A DNA stretch of 64,000 nucleotides. Source: Shewanella metallivivens (lineage in GTDB: Bacteria > Pseudomonadota > Gammaproteobacteria > Enterobacterales > Shewanellaceae). Under the pieces are notes generated by a model, which ran no database searches, had not been told where the DNA came from, and was given only the letters and a program-made list of their open reading frames with translations. Where the stretch lies: contig NZ_JAQQPZ010000002.1 in NCBI RefSeq assembly GCF_028750675.1, positions 187,800 to 251,799 of the forward strand. The letters run 5' to 3'. The stretch's first letter is position 1, and every line of letters starts with the position of its first letter. A program made the position numbers and the translations under genes. Shown piece by piece: positions 45,244-55,210 of this stretch.

Positions 45244-46632
45244 ATGACTGAACTATATTCTGCCTCTGGCTCAAAGGTGCATTCACATAAAGCGGATATA
45301 TTTTGCCGTGATGAAACCCGTGTCGATTGGCATTCAAAAGCCTTATGGCTACTGCGTGAAAAGCGTGACCGTGCAGCTGCGAGTATTCCTGAGTGGGAGC
45401 AATTAAGACAACTTGGTTCAGAGCTTAAGTTGCATACGTTAACGCACCTTACTGATTATTTGCAGCAATTTGAACAGCAATGCCTAGCCAATGGCATTGT
45501 GGTGCATTGGGCTAAAGATGGCCAAGAGCATAACCAAATTGTATTGAATATATTGGCAACGCATCAGGTTAAACGGTTAGTTAAATCCAAATCGATGCTC
45601 ACCGAAGAATGCCACATGAACCCGTTTTTAGAACAACACGGTATTGAAGTGGTGGATACCGATTTAGGTGAGCGGATTATTCAGTTAGCTAACATGCCAC
45701 CATCGCACATTGTGGTGCCAGCCATTCACATGAAGAAACAAGAAGTGGGCGAGTTGTTTCATCAACAATTGGGTACTAAAGCGGGTGAGTCTGATCCATT
45801 GTATTTAACCCGTGCTGCCCGAGCTCATTTAAGAGAGAAGTTTTTAACGGCTGATGCAGCAATGACTGGCGTTAACATGGCCATTGCAGACCAAGGTGCT
45901 GTGGTGGTGTGCACCAACGAAGGCAATGCAGATATGGGCGCCAACTTGCCTAAATTACAGTTGCATTCAATGGGTATCGACAAAGTGGTGCCGAATATGG
46001 ATGCCGCAGGTGTATTACTGCGTACTTTAGCGCGTAATGCAACGGGTCAACCCATTACTACGTATTCGTCATTTTACCGTGGCCCGCAACAAGGCGGTGA
46101 GATGCACGTGATTATTGTAGATAATGGCCGTACAGAAATGATGAAGGATAAGATATTAGCTGAATCATTAAAATGTATCCGCTGCGGTGGTTGTTTAAAT
46201 ACGTGTCCGGTTTATCGCCGCTCTGGTGGTTACAGCTATAACTACACTATCCCTGGGCCTATTGGTATTGCTGTGGGGGCAAAAGAAGATTCAACCCATT
46301 CAATCCCATGGGCTTGCACCTTATGTGGCAGTTGCACTTATGTGTGTCCAACCAAAGTGCCGTTAGATAAAATTATTGCCCATCACCGCCGTCTTAAAGC
46401 TGAAAACAAAACCTTACCGTACGGCAAAAGTGGTTATATGCCTTTGGTTGGCCGATTTATGGCTAGCGATACCATGATGAATACGTCAATGTCTGCGGCA
46501 AGGCTGGCTTTGCGTGTGTTACCTGGCAGTTTACTTAAGCCATTTAGTGGGGCTTGGGGTAAATATCGCGAGTTGCCTGTTGCACCAGAGTCAAGCTTTG
46601 CCACTTGGTATGCTAAAAATCGGAGTCGTTAA
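45244..46632 (+). CDS. lldF: L-lactate dehydrogenase iron-sulfur subunit LldF
   Basis: The 462-aa LutB/LldF-type protein has a long N-terminal LUD domain (about 65-290) with GAVVVCTNEGNADMG and two [4Fe-4S] motifs CIRCGGCLNTCPVY and CTLCGSCTYVCPTKVPL, spaced as in ferredoxin-type subunits. It transfers electrons within the LldEFG complex. RBS GGAG lies at the end of lldE. The full set of Cys residues is present. Confidence 0.9.
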   Translation: MTELYSASGSKVHSHKADIFCRDETRVDWHSKALWLLREKRDRAAASIPEWEQLRQLGSELKLHTLTHLTDYLQQFEQQCLANGIVVHWAKDGQEHNQIVLNILATHQVKRLVKSKSMLTEECHMNPFLEQHGIEVVDTDLGERIIQLANMPPSHIVVPAIHMKKQEVGELFHQQLGTKAGESDPLYLTRAARAHLREKFLTADAAMTGVNMAIADQGAVVVCTNEGNADMGANLPKLQLHSMGIDKVVPNMDAAGVLLRTLARNATGQPITTYSSFYRGPQQGGEMHVIIVDNGRTEMMKDKILAESLKCIRCGGCLNTCPVYRRSGGYSYNYTIPGPIGIAVGAKEDSTHSIPWACTLCGSCTYVCPTKVPLDKIIAHHRRLKAENKTLPYGKSGYMPLVGRFMASDTMMNTSMSAARLALRVLPGSLLKPFSGAWGKYRELPVAPESSFATWYAKNRSR

Positions 46633-46633
46633 T

Positions 46634-47197
46634 ATGTCTAGCAAAAACAGTATTTTATCAGCGTTATCACAGTCAGCATTAACCGCTCATCCGATGCCGG
46701 TAATCGATATAGACGTCACACCACAACCATTAGTTGAAACCTTTGCAGCCAGCCTAGCTACGGTTGCGGGAGAGTTACATCAACACGGTGGTTTGGCGGC
46801 ATTACAAGCCAAAGTCGATGAATTAATGGCGCAAAATTTACAGGTCTTGTCATTAGTTGAGGGGGTTAGCGGTAATCGTCAAGTGCCGAGTACTGCCCAT
46901 GAACTGGCGGATATTGATTATGCCATTTTAGCGGGGGAATTAGGTGTTGCTGAAAACGGCGCAATTTGGGTGAGCCAAACGCAGCATCGGGTTACGCCTT
47001 TTATTTGTGAGAACTTGATTTTAGCCTTACCTGAAAAGTCACTTGTGGCCAATATGCATCAAGCTGTAAACCAAGTGTCTTTGGCACAAGGGGCATTGGG
47101 TGTATTTGTCGCTGGGCCATCTAAAACGGCTGATATTGAACAAGCATTGGTCGTGGGCGCACACGGTGCCTGCAGCCTACAGGTGTATTTGTATTAG
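46634..47197 (+). CDS. lldG: L-lactate dehydrogenase subunit LldG
   Basis: The 187-aa protein is a LUD-domain protein like LutC. It starts at ATG 46634 after CGGAG just behind the lldF stop (the frame opens earlier in lldF). LADIDYAILAGELGVAENGAIWVS and the final GAHGACSLQVYLY are the LutC signature. It is the small partner of LldE and LldF. The operon ends with a structured hairpin at 47218. Confidence 0.9.
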   Translation: MSSKNSILSALSQSALTAHPMPVIDIDVTPQPLVETFAASLATVAGELHQHGGLAALQAKVDELMAQNLQVLSLVEGVSGNRQVPSTAHELADIDYAILAGELGVAENGAIWVSQTQHRVTPFICENLILALPEKSLVANMHQAVNQVSLAQGALGVFVAGPSKTADIEQALVVGAHGACSLQVYLY

Positions 47198-47217
47198 TTT
47201 TATTCGAGGGTAAATAA

Positions 47218-47285
47218 ATGGGTGCGAGGCTGATTCATGTTAGGTGACTAACATGAGCCACCACAGGTAAGTGCTTTGCACCCAT
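47218..47285. other. Structured two-stem element after lldG
   Basis: The outer stem ATGGGTGC (47218-47225) and GCACCCAT (47278-47285) is perfect. Inside, CATGTTAG (47236-47243) and CTAACATG (47248-47255) close a GTGA tetraloop, with GGCT/AGCC extending it. There is no T-run, so it is not a simple terminator; it may stop transcription between the convergent lldG and LysR genes or stabilise the 3' end. Confidence 0.55.
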
Positions 47286-47305
47286 ATGTCTTTTGCGCTG
47301 ATGCG

Positions 47306-48205
47306 TTAAAATAGATCAAAAATGCTGATGCAACGTTGCTGAATAAACTCGATAAACAGCTTTACTTTTAACGGTTGTTGGCGGCGCTGATGATATAAAA
47401 TACTGATCCTGCGATGCTCTCCAGCCCAGTCTGGTAATACTCTCACCAGTTCACCTTGCTCAAGCTGCGGCTTAACAAACAATGCGGGTCCATACAAAAT
47501 GCCACCATCTGCAACGGTAGCTTTAACCGCGGCATGAATATCACCTAATGTCAGCTTTGCTGGGCCATCATAGTAAAATTCTTGACCATTTTTATGCTTA
47601 AGACTCCAATTAAACAGTGGCCACACTTTAATCAAAGGGAACTGAATTAATTGCTTTGGATGCCGTAACTCGGTCAACTTTTCGGCAAATGTAGCAGAGG
47701 CGAATAAGCCATAATCCAGTACACCGAGTGATGTCGATACCCACGATGAGTCGGGTTGAGCACCACCGACAATAGCAATGTCAACACCTTCATCAATCAA
47801 ATCAATCGTGCTGTTATTTTGAGTCACATGTAGCTGTATATGTGGATGTAACTTAGAAAAATCATTTATCGCATCAATTAAGATCATCGACGTAATCGAG
47901 ATGGGCGTACAGATCCGTAAGGTCGATTGTTGCTCAGTCGTCTGGGTTGCCGACAATTGGTCAAATTGTGCAATGAGGTGATGGTAGCGATCAAATAACG
48001 CGCCGCCTTCTTCTGTTAAGCGTAATTTACGTGTACTGCGCATAATCAGCTGGGTATTAAGAATATGTTCTAATTTGCTGATTTTTCGGCTCACCGTCGC
48101 GACGGGCAATTGTAATGCTGTTGCTGCAGGTGAAAACCCACCGGCGTTAACAACATGAATGAATAAATGAATCAGCTCTAATTGTGGGCCAGATGGCTGG
48201 GTCAT
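47306..48205 (-). CDS. LysR-family transcriptional regulator
   Basis: The start at codon 48205 (MTQPSGPQLELIHLFIHVVNAGG) has AAGGA seven nt upstream and gives 299 aa; the longer frame adds 23 unlikely residues. The HTH reads GGFSPAATALQLPVATVSRKISKLEHIL, then an effector domain. It is divergent from the GntR/prp operon and convergent to lldG. The target is not known; it could be the lactate operon, the propionate operon or neither. Confidence 0.85.
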   Translation of the reverse strand: MTQPSGPQLELIHLFIHVVNAGGFSPAATALQLPVATVSRKISKLEHILNTQLIMRSTRKLRLTEEGGALFDRYHHLIAQFDQLSATQTTEQQSTLRICTPISITSMILIDAINDFSKLHPHIQLHVTQNNSTIDLIDEGVDIAIVGGAQPDSSWVSTSLGVLDYGLFASATFAEKLTELRHPKQLIQFPLIKVWPLFNWSLKHKNGQEFYYDGPAKLTLGDIHAAVKATVADGGILYGPALFVKPQLEQGELVRVLPDWAGEHRRISILYHQRRQQPLKVKLFIEFIQQRCISIFDLF

Positions 48206-48334
48206 ACGCATTCCTTGTCGTTTAGCTAGGTTAATAATGTTAAGCACGATATTGGCCGACATTTTAGCATGCATTGCTGATCAGAGAAGCGAGCCAAATG
48301 CTTGTTAAACGTTAATCTCACGATCAAATGCACT

Positions 48335-48397
48335 TTGTCGACAATAAGTGGGATTTTGTGGTTGTTTTATGCTCTAAACTTGCTATATTGTCGACAA
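48335..48397. promoter_or_regulatory. Paired GntR operators TTGTCGACAA
   Basis: The perfect palindrome TTGTCGACAA occurs at 48335-48344 and 48388-48397, 53 bp apart, and a third copy lies inside the GntR gene at 48541-48550. Such motif repeats in front of the propionate operon fit autoregulation by the encoded GntR protein. Confidence 0.7.
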
Positions 48398-48438
48398 CTT
48401 GGTGTTAAATATTCTACTTATAAGTTCAAGGTATCACG

Positions 48439-49083
48439 ATGAACCAACCGATAACAGCAGCTGATAAGACCTTTATTGCCTTACGTGACGACATCGTCGA
48501 AGGTCGTATTGAAGCTGGTTCAAAGTTAAGCGAGACTGAATTGTCGACAAAGTTTGCGGTCAGTCGCGCCGTGATCCGTGAGGCCATTAATCGCTTGGAG
48601 TCTTGTCACATTGTAGAGCGTAAAGCCAATGTGGGAGCTCGGGTGGTGGCGTTGTCGCCACAAGGGTTAATTGAGTTGTATCAAGTGCGCGAATCACTTG
48701 AAGGCATGGCCGCACGCTTAGCGGCAACCAATATGACCGACGAAGAAATTGCTGATTTAAGCGCGTTATTACAATCTCATTTTGATGAGGTCAAAGGCGG
48801 TGAGTCATATTATCAAGAAGCCGGTGATGTGGACTTTCATTATCGGATTATTTTAGGCAGTAAAAACAAGCACCTAATTTCAATGCTGTTTGACGGCATT
48901 TATCATTTAGTGCGCATGTATCGCGTACAACTTGGCATGGCGGGTCCACGAGTGACCACCGCTTATGATGAACACAAACACATTGTTCAGGCCATTTTAA
49001 ACCGTGACGCTGAATTAGCCGAAATGCTGATGCGCCGCCACATTTTATATTCTAAAAACAGTATCGAACATAAATTATCGTAA
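48439..49083 (+). CDS. GntR-family (FadR/VanR-type) regulator of the methylcitrate operon
   Basis: The 214-aa protein has an N-terminal winged HTH (LSETELSTKFAVSRAVIREAINRLES) and a C-terminal helical FCD domain with His residues that often bind metal (EAGDVDFHYRII, YDEHKHIVQAIL). It is the first gene in the order GntR-prpB-prpC-acnD-prpF, in Shewanella linked to propionate control as a PrpQ-type regulator. Two TTGTCGACAA sites lie in front and one within its own coding sequence. Methylcitrate or propionyl-CoA is the expected effector. Confidence 0.85.
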   Translation: MNQPITAADKTFIALRDDIVEGRIEAGSKLSETELSTKFAVSRAVIREAINRLESCHIVERKANVGARVVALSPQGLIELYQVRESLEGMAARLAATNMTDEEIADLSALLQSHFDEVKGGESYYQEAGDVDFHYRIILGSKNKHLISMLFDGIYHLVRMYRVQLGMAGPRVTTAYDEHKHIVQAILNRDAELAEMLMRRHILYSKNSIEHKLS

Positions 49084-49137
49084 TCGCTGACATGTGGCGT
49101 ACAACGTCACTCACGACATTATATAAAGGGGAATAGC

Positions 49138-50016
49138 ATGAGCGCAGGGAAAAAATTTCGTCAAGCCTTGGCCAATAACAAACCATTGCAAATTGTGGGC
49201 ACCATTAATGCTTACTCAGCAATGATGGCTAAACAAATTGGTCATCAAGCCATTTACTTGTCGGGCGGCGGCGTAGCAAATGCCTCTTATGGTTTACCTG
49301 ACCTAGGCATGACATCACTTAACGATGTATTGGTTGACGTACAACGTATCACCTCTGCCTGTGATTTACCTTTGCTGGTGGACATCGATACGGGCTGGGG
49401 CGGTGCATTTAATATTGCCAAGACCATTCGTGACATGGAAAAAGCCGGCGCAGCAGCCGTGCACATGGAAGATCAGGTGGCGCAAAAGCGCTGTGGGCAT
49501 CGTCCTAATAAAGAAATTGTGCCAGTAGATGAAATGGTCGACCGCATTAAAGCGGCGGTAGATGCCCGTACCGACCCTGACTTTTTTATTATGGCGCGTA
49601 CCGATGCGTTTGCTCAAGAAGGCTTAGCCGCCGCCATTGAGCGTGCTAAAGCGTATGTTGCTGCGGGCGCAGACGGTATTTTTGCTGAAGCCATTAAAAC
49701 GGAAGAACACTACCGCGCCTTTGCTGAAGCATTAGATGTGCCGATTTTGGCGAACATTACTGAGTTTGGCCAAACCGAATTATGGAATAAACAACAGTTA
49801 GGCGAGTGGGGCGCGGCAATGGTGTTATATCCATTAAGCGCATTTAGAGCCATGAACAAAGCGGCTGAAATGGTGTACAGCGCCATATTAACCGATGGCG
49901 ATCAAAAGGCTGTCGTTGGCAGCATGCAAACGCGCATGGAGCTTTATGATTACCTGGGTTACCACGACTATGAACAAAAACTAGACAGCTTATTTGCCGA
50001 AGGCAAAAACAAATAA
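49138..50016 (+). CDS. prpB: 2-methylisocitrate lyase PrpB
   Basis: The 292-aa protein matches PrpB in length. The ICL-type active-site loop is [13 protein letters not shown], with [12 protein letters not shown] and [13 protein letters not shown]; the Mg-binding DIDTGWGG is present. It splits methylisocitrate to pyruvate and succinate, the last step of the methylcitrate cycle. AAGGGGA precedes the ATG. A hairpin lies between this gene and prpC. Confidence 0.95.
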   Translation: MSAGKKFRQALANNKPLQIVGTINAYSAMMAKQIGHQAIYLSGGGVANASYGLPDLGMTSLNDVLVDVQRITSACDLPLLVDIDTGWGGAFNIAKTIRDMEKAGAAAVHMEDQVAQKRCGHRPNKEIVPVDEMVDRIKAAVDARTDPDFFIMARTDAFAQEGLAAAIERAKAYVAAGADGIFAEAIKTEEHYRAFAEALDVPILANITEFGQTELWNKQQLGEWGAAMVLYPLSAFRAMNKAAEMVYSAILTDGDQKAVVGSMQTRMELYDYLGYHDYEQKLDSLFAEGKNK

Positions 50017-50060
50017 GCGAATAAATAAAGATAAACAACAAGACTCAAAACCCCTACATA

Positions 50061-50085
50061 TGTGTGTCCTTGATGGGGGCACACA
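50061..50085 (+). other. Intercistronic hairpin between prpB and prpC
   Basis: TGTGTGTCC (50061-50069) pairs over nine positions with GGGCACACA (50077-50085) with one G-U, around a 7-nt loop. It may stabilise the transcript or adjust gene ratios; not a terminator by T-run. Confidence 0.45.
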
Positions 50086-50110
50086 GCAAGCATAAGAAGG
50101 AAGAGATATC

Positions 50111-51235
50111 ATGGTAGACAAGAAATTATCGGGCGCAGGATTACGCGGTCAAAGTGCTGGCGAAACAAAATTATGTACTGTTGGTAAATCAGGCTCTGGC
50201 CTGACATATTGCGGTTACGATGTGTCAGACTTGGCAGATAATGCCACCTTTGAAGAAGTCGCTTACTTATTATTTAATGGCGAATTACCGACTCAAGCTC
50301 AATTGAGCCAATATAAAGCCGAACTTACTGCGCAGCGTGATTTACCCGATGCGTTAAAAGCGGTATTAAAACTGATCCCCGCTGACGCTCACCCAATGGA
50401 TGTGATGCGCACAGGCTGTTCATTTTTGGGTAACCTTGAGCCTGAAGTGGATTTCAGCCAACAAAACAAAGCTGCAAACCGTTTACTTGCCGCCTTTCCG
50501 GCCATTATGTGTTACTGGTATCGCTACAGCCATGACGGTGTAGAGATTGATTGCACCACAGATGAAGACTCATTAGGTGGACATTTTCTTAAACTGCTGC
50601 GCGGTGAAACGCCTTCAGCACAACACCGTAAAGTGATGGACGTATCGTTAATTCTTTATGCAGAGCATGAGTTTAACGCCTCAACCTTTACTGCGCGTGT
50701 ATGTGCATCAACCTTGTCAGATATGTATTCATGTATTACAGGTGCGATTGGCTCATTACGCGGCCCATTACATGGCGGGGCTAACGAGGCTGCCATGGAC
50801 ATGATCCAAAAGTTCAGCTCACCGGCAGATGCCAAAGAACAAATGGCTGGCATGTTAGCGCGTAAAGAAAAAATCATGGGCTTTGGTCATGCGATTTACA
50901 GCGTGTCTGATCCTCGTAACGTGATCATTAAAGCCTGGTCTGAAAAACTGGCCCACGAACATGGCGACACCTCGTTATACGACATCTCTGTCGCGTGTGA
51001 AGAGTTTATGTGGGACACCAAAAAGCTGTTCTGTAACGCGGACTTTTTCCATGCCTCGGCTTATCACTTTATGGGCATTCCAACAAAACTGTTCACCCCA
51101 ATCTTTGTTTGTTCACGCTTAACCGGTTGGGCTGCACATGTTATGGAGCAGCGCTCAAATAACCGCATTATCCGCCCAAGCGCTGATTATGTCGGTAGTG
51201 AGCCACGTAAAGTTGTGCCCATTAGCCAACGTTAA
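50111..51235 (+). CDS. prpC: 2-methylcitrate synthase PrpC
   Basis: The 374-aa citrate-synthase-family enzyme has the catalytic His/Asp pattern in SLRGPLHGGANEAAM and MGFGHAIYSVSDPRNVI, plus a C-terminal VCSRLTGWAAHVMEQRSNNRIIRP. It condenses propionyl-CoA with oxaloacetate. Shewanella-type length and gene order fit 2-methylcitrate rather than plain citrate synthase. GAAGGAAGAG lies before ATG. A GC-rich hairpin follows. Confidence 0.95.
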   Translation: MVDKKLSGAGLRGQSAGETKLCTVGKSGSGLTYCGYDVSDLADNATFEEVAYLLFNGELPTQAQLSQYKAELTAQRDLPDALKAVLKLIPADAHPMDVMRTGCSFLGNLEPEVDFSQQNKAANRLLAAFPAIMCYWYRYSHDGVEIDCTTDEDSLGGHFLKLLRGETPSAQHRKVMDVSLILYAEHEFNASTFTARVCASTLSDMYSCITGAIGSLRGPLHGGANEAAMDMIQKFSSPADAKEQMAGMLARKEKIMGFGHAIYSVSDPRNVIIKAWSEKLAHEHGDTSLYDISVACEEFMWDTKKLFCNADFFHASAYHFMGIPTKLFTPIFVCSRLTGWAAHVMEQRSNNRIIRPSADYVGSEPRKVVPISQR

Positions 51236-51242
51236 TCCACTG

Positions 51243-51266
51243 GCCGAGCCTCGAGGCTCGGCTTTG
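51243..51266 (+). other. GC-rich hairpin between prpC and acnD
   Basis: GCCGAGCC-TCGA-GGCTCGGC (51243-51262) is a perfect 8-bp stem followed by TTTG only. It could be a leaky terminator that lowers acnD-prpF expression or a processing site. Confidence 0.6.
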
Positions 51267-51315
51267 TCGATTTTGATAGTCGATCACCCAAACTGAATTA
51301 ACTGTGGATGTTGTT

Positions 51316-53910
51316 ATGAATACTCAATACCGTAAATCGTTACCCGGCACTCAGCTCGATTATTTTGATACTCAAGAAGCGGTAAACGCTATTGAGCCTG
51401 GTGCTTATGCCAAATTGCCGTACTGTTCGCGTGTGTTTGCCGAAAACTTAGTGCGACGTTGCTCCCCTGATATGCTTGTTGACTCGTTAAAGCAGTTAAT
51501 TGAGCGCAAACGCGACTTAGACTTCCCGTGGTTTCCTGCTCGTGTTGTGTGTCACGACATTTTAGGCCAAACCGCTTTGGTTGATTTAGCCGGCCTGCGT
51601 GACGCCATTGCTGAAAAAGGTGGTGATCCGTCAAAGGTGAACCCGGTTGTACCAACACAATTAATTGTTGACCACTCGCTTGCGGTTGAACATGCGGGTT
51701 TTGAAAAAGATGCCTTTGAGAAAAACCGCGCCATTGAAGATCGCCGCAACGAAGACCGTTTTCATTTTATTAACTGGACCAAAACAGCATTTAAAAACGT
51801 TGATGTTATCCAACCGGGTAACGGCATTATGCATCAAATCAACCTAGAGAAAATGTCGCCAGTAGTGCATGCCCTTGATGGCGTGGCATTTCCAGACACC
51901 TTAGTTGGCACCGACAGTCACACTCCGCATGTTGATGCATTAGGTGTTATCGCCATTGGTGTTGGCGGGTTAGAAGCCGAAAGTGTGATGCTGGGCCGCG
52001 CATCCTATATGCGCTTGCCTGATATTGTGGGGGTTGAAATTACCGGCAAACCACAACCGGGTATTACCGCCACCGATATTGTACTTGCGTTAACAGAATA
52101 CTTACGCGCCCAAAAAGTGGTGTCGTCTTATTTAGAATTTTTTGGCGAAGGGACCACCCATTTAACTCTGGGCGACCGTGCAACCATTACCAACATGACA
52201 CCAGAATACGGTGCCACCGCAGCAATGTTTTATATCGATAAGCAAACCATCGACTATTTAACCCTTACAGGCCGCGACGACGAGCAAGTTAAATTGGTTG
52301 AAACCTATGCTAAGCAAGCGGGGTTATGGGCTGACACCTTAACGGAAGTGGAATACGAGCGCGTGTTGCATTTTGACTTATCAAGTGTTGGGCGCAATAT
52401 TGCCGGGCCATCAAATCCGCATAATCGGGTACCCACCTCAGAGCTCGCAGCTCGTGGGATCAGTGGCGTGGTTGAAAACGAGCCGGGTAAAATGCCAGAC
52501 GGTGCAGTGATTATTGCCGCTATCACCAGTTGTACTAATACCAGTAATCCGCGCAACATGATTGCTGCCGGCTTGTTAGCCCGTAATGCCAATGCTCGCG
52601 GTTTATTGCGCAAACCTTGGGTGAAGTCATCACTGGCGCCTGGCTCAAAAGCGGTGCAATTGTATTTAGAAGAAGCAGGATTGCTACCCGAGCTTGAAAA
52701 CTTAGGTTTTGGGATTGTGGCGTTCGCCTGTACCACCTGTAATGGCATGAGTGGCGCATTGGATCCTGTGATTCAACAAGAAGTGATAGACCGCGATTTA
52801 TACGCCACCGCCGTGTTGTCGGGTAACCGCAACTTTGATGGGCGAATTCATCCTTATGCTAAGCAAGCATTTTTGGCCTCACCGCCATTGGTGATTGCCT
52901 ACGCTATTGCTGGCACGATTCGATTTGATATTGAAAAAGATGTGCTCGGTATCGACAAAGACGGTAACAGCGTTACCTTAAAAGATATTTGGCCGACCGA
53001 CGAAGAAATCGATGCGGTGATTAAAACCAGTGTTAAGCCAGAGCAGTTCCGTAAAGTGTACGAGCCGATGTTCGACATTAAAGTGGAATACGGTAGTCAT
53101 GTTAATCCGCAATACGACTGGCGACCACAAAGTACCTATATTCGTCGACCTCCTTACTGGGAAGGCGCATTAGCGGGTGAGCGAACCATGAAGGGCATGC
53201 GTCCGTTAGCGGTACTGGGTGACAACATTACTACCGATCATTTATCGCCATCGAACGCGATCATGCTCGACAGTGCTGCGGGGGCGTATTTAGCTAAAAT
53301 GGGTCTGCCAGAAGAAGACTTTAACTCGTATGCTACCCACCGTGGTGACCATTTAACTGCGCAGCGTGCTACGTTTGCTAACCCTAAACTGTTTAACGAA
53401 ATGGTGCAGGAAAACGGCAATGTGCGCCAAGGTTCGTTAGCCCGTATTGAGCCAGAAGGCCAAGTTACCCGCATGTGGGAAGCCATTGAAACCTACATGG
53501 AACGTAAACAGCCGCTAATTATTATTGCCGGTGCAGATTATGGCCAGGGTTCATCACGGGACTGGGCAGCAAAAGGTGTTCGTCTTGCCGGTGTCGAAGT
53601 GATTGTGGCAGAAGGTTTTGAGCGTATTCACCGCACCAACTTAGTGGGCATGGGCGTGTTACCGCTTGAATTTGTTAAAGGTGAGAACCGTCATACCTAT
53701 GAGATAAACGGCACCGAAACCTATGATGTGGTTGGTACACCTAAACCCGGTGCCATGTTGTCTGTTGTGATGACCCGCCTTGATGGTGAGCAAGTCACGA
53801 TTCCGGTTAAGTGTCGTTTAGATACCGCTGAGGAGTGCTCTATATACGAAGCTGGCGGCGTACTGCAACGCTTTGCGCAAGACTTTTTAGCCAACGAAGT
53901 GGCGAGCTAG
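51316..53910 (+). CDS. acnD: Fe/S-dependent 2-methylisocitrate dehydratase AcnD
   Basis: The ATG at 51316 (MNTQYRKSLPGTQLDYFDTQ) matches the AcnD N-terminus; an in-frame GTG at 51304 is less likely. The 864-aa enzyme has aconitase signatures: ITSCTNTSNPRNM and CTTCNGMSG (Fe-S Cys), GTDSHTPHVDALG and GADYGQGSSRDWAAKG. It dehydrates 2-methylcitrate to a methylaconitate. AcnD-type gene clusters include PrpF as here, instead of a separate PrpD. Confidence 0.95.
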   Translation: MNTQYRKSLPGTQLDYFDTQEAVNAIEPGAYAKLPYCSRVFAENLVRRCSPDMLVDSLKQLIERKRDLDFPWFPARVVCHDILGQTALVDLAGLRDAIAEKGGDPSKVNPVVPTQLIVDHSLAVEHAGFEKDAFEKNRAIEDRRNEDRFHFINWTKTAFKNVDVIQPGNGIMHQINLEKMSPVVHALDGVAFPDTLVGTDSHTPHVDALGVIAIGVGGLEAESVMLGRASYMRLPDIVGVEITGKPQPGITATDIVLALTEYLRAQKVVSSYLEFFGEGTTHLTLGDRATITNMTPEYGATAAMFYIDKQTIDYLTLTGRDDEQVKLVETYAKQAGLWADTLTEVEYERVLHFDLSSVGRNIAGPSNPHNRVPTSELAARGISGVVENEPGKMPDGAVIIAAITSCTNTSNPRNMIAAGLLARNANARGLLRKPWVKSSLAPGSKAVQLYLEEAGLLPELENLGFGIVAFACTTCNGMSGALDPVIQQEVIDRDLYATAVLSGNRNFDGRIHPYAKQAFLASPPLVIAYAIAGTIRFDIEKDVLGIDKDGNSVTLKDIWPTDEEIDAVIKTSVKPEQFRKVYEPMFDIKVEYGSHVNPQYDWRPQSTYIRRPPYWEGALAGERTMKGMRPLAVLGDNITTDHLSPSNAIMLDSAAGAYLAKMGLPEEDFNSYATHRGDHLTAQRATFANPKLFNEMVQENGNVRQGSLARIEPEGQVTRMWEAIETYMERKQPLIIIAGADYGQGSSRDWAAKGVRLAGVEVIVAEGFERIHRTNLVGMGVLPLEFVKGENRHTYEINGTETYDVVGTPKPGAMLSVVMTRLDGEQVTIPVKCRLDTAEECSIYEAGGVLQRFAQDFLANEVAS

Positions 53911-53982
53911 TTTACGTTGCTTTTGGGTATATCGGCAGTGTGTGATTAGGCTGCCGATTTTTCATTTTTGTAGGATGTTGTT

Positions 53983-55152
53983 ATGGCTCATTTACCACAA
54001 CTTAGAATACCCGCCACTTATATGCGTGGCGGCACCAGTAAAGGGGTGTTTTTTAGTTTAACGGATTTACCTCAAGCCGCACAGGTTGCTGGCCCTGAGC
54101 GCGATGCTTTGTTATTGCGCGTCATTGGTAGCCCAGATCCATATGGTAAACACACCGATGGCATGGGCGGTGCCACCTCGAGTACCAGTAAAACCGTGAT
54201 TTTGTCAAAAAGCACTCAAGCCGATCACGATGTTGATTATCTGTTTGGCCAGGTTGCCATTGATAAACCCTTTGTTGATTGGAGCGGTAACTGCGGTAAT
54301 TTAACTGCAGCAGTGGGGTCGTTCGCCATCAGCAACGGTTTAATTGACCCAAACCGTGTGCCGCACAATGGCACCGCAGTAGTGCGGATTTGGCAAGCCA
54401 ATATTCAAAAAACCATTATTGCCCATGTGCCCATTACTGACGGTGAAGTGCAAGAAACCGGCGACTTTGAACTTGATGGCGTGACCTTTCCTGCCGCCGA
54501 AGTACAAGTGGCGTTTATAGACCCCGCAGACGGCGAAGGCGCGATGTTCCCTACGAGCAATGTTGTGGATGTACTTGAAGTGCCGGGTGTGGGCAGCTTT
54601 AACGCCACCATGATTAATGCAGGTATTCCCACCATCTTCATTAATGCAGCAGACATCAATTATCAAGGCACAGAACTGCAAGATGACATTAATAATGACG
54701 ATAAAGCATTAGCCATGTTTGAAACCATTCGCGCTTATGGCGCGGTCAAAATGGGATTAATAAAGCACATTGATGAAGCCGCCGCGCGCCAACACACGCC
54801 TAAGGTGGCGTTTGTGGCCCCGGCAAAAGAATATGTATCTTCAAGTGGTAAAGCGGTAAGCACAGATGACATTGACCTCGTGGTACGCGCGTTGTCTATG
54901 GGCAAATTACACCATGCGATGATGGGCACTGCCGCCGTGGCTATTGCTACAGCGGCCGCTATTCCTGGCACCTTAGTCAATTTAGCTGCAGGCGGTGGTG
55001 AGCGCAGTGCTGTGCGTTTTGGTCATCCGTCGGGGACGTTACGTGTGGGCGCTGAAGCGCAATTGGTTGACGGCCAATGGCAGGTGAAGAAAGCCATTAT
55101 GAGTCGCAGTGCTAGGGTATTAATGGAAGGCAAGGTGCGCGTGCCGCAATAA
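53983..55152 (+). CDS. prpF: 2-methylaconitate cis-trans isomerase PrpF
   Basis: The 389-aa protein starts MAHLPQLRIPATYMRGGTSKG. The conserved Gly-rich loops TYMRGGTSKGVFF, GMGGATSSTSKTVIL and DWSGNCGNLTAAVGSF are the PrpF signature. It isomerises the 2-methylaconitate made by AcnD so that an aconitase can continue the cycle. It ends the operon, with a strong terminator 30 bp later. Confidence 0.9.
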   Translation: MAHLPQLRIPATYMRGGTSKGVFFSLTDLPQAAQVAGPERDALLLRVIGSPDPYGKHTDGMGGATSSTSKTVILSKSTQADHDVDYLFGQVAIDKPFVDWSGNCGNLTAAVGSFAISNGLIDPNRVPHNGTAVVRIWQANIQKTIIAHVPITDGEVQETGDFELDGVTFPAAEVQVAFIDPADGEGAMFPTSNVVDVLEVPGVGSFNATMINAGIPTIFINAADINYQGTELQDDINNDDKALAMFETIRAYGAVKMGLIKHIDEAAARQHTPKVAFVAPAKEYVSSSGKAVSTDDIDLVVRALSMGKLHHAMMGTAAVAIATAAAIPGTLVNLAAGGGERSAVRFGHPSGTLRVGAEAQLVDGQWQVKKAIMSRSARVLMEGKVRVPQ

Positions 55153-55182
55153 CCTGAATTGATTTTTTAGTATAAACAAAAC

Positions 55183-55210
55183 AAAACCTTGGTATTCCAA
55201 GGTTTTTTTT
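55183..55210 (+). terminator. Rho-independent terminator of the prp operon
   Basis: AAAACCTTGG (55183-55192) pairs with CCAAGGTTTT (55197-55206) around TATT, followed by more T residues. Confidence 0.85.
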
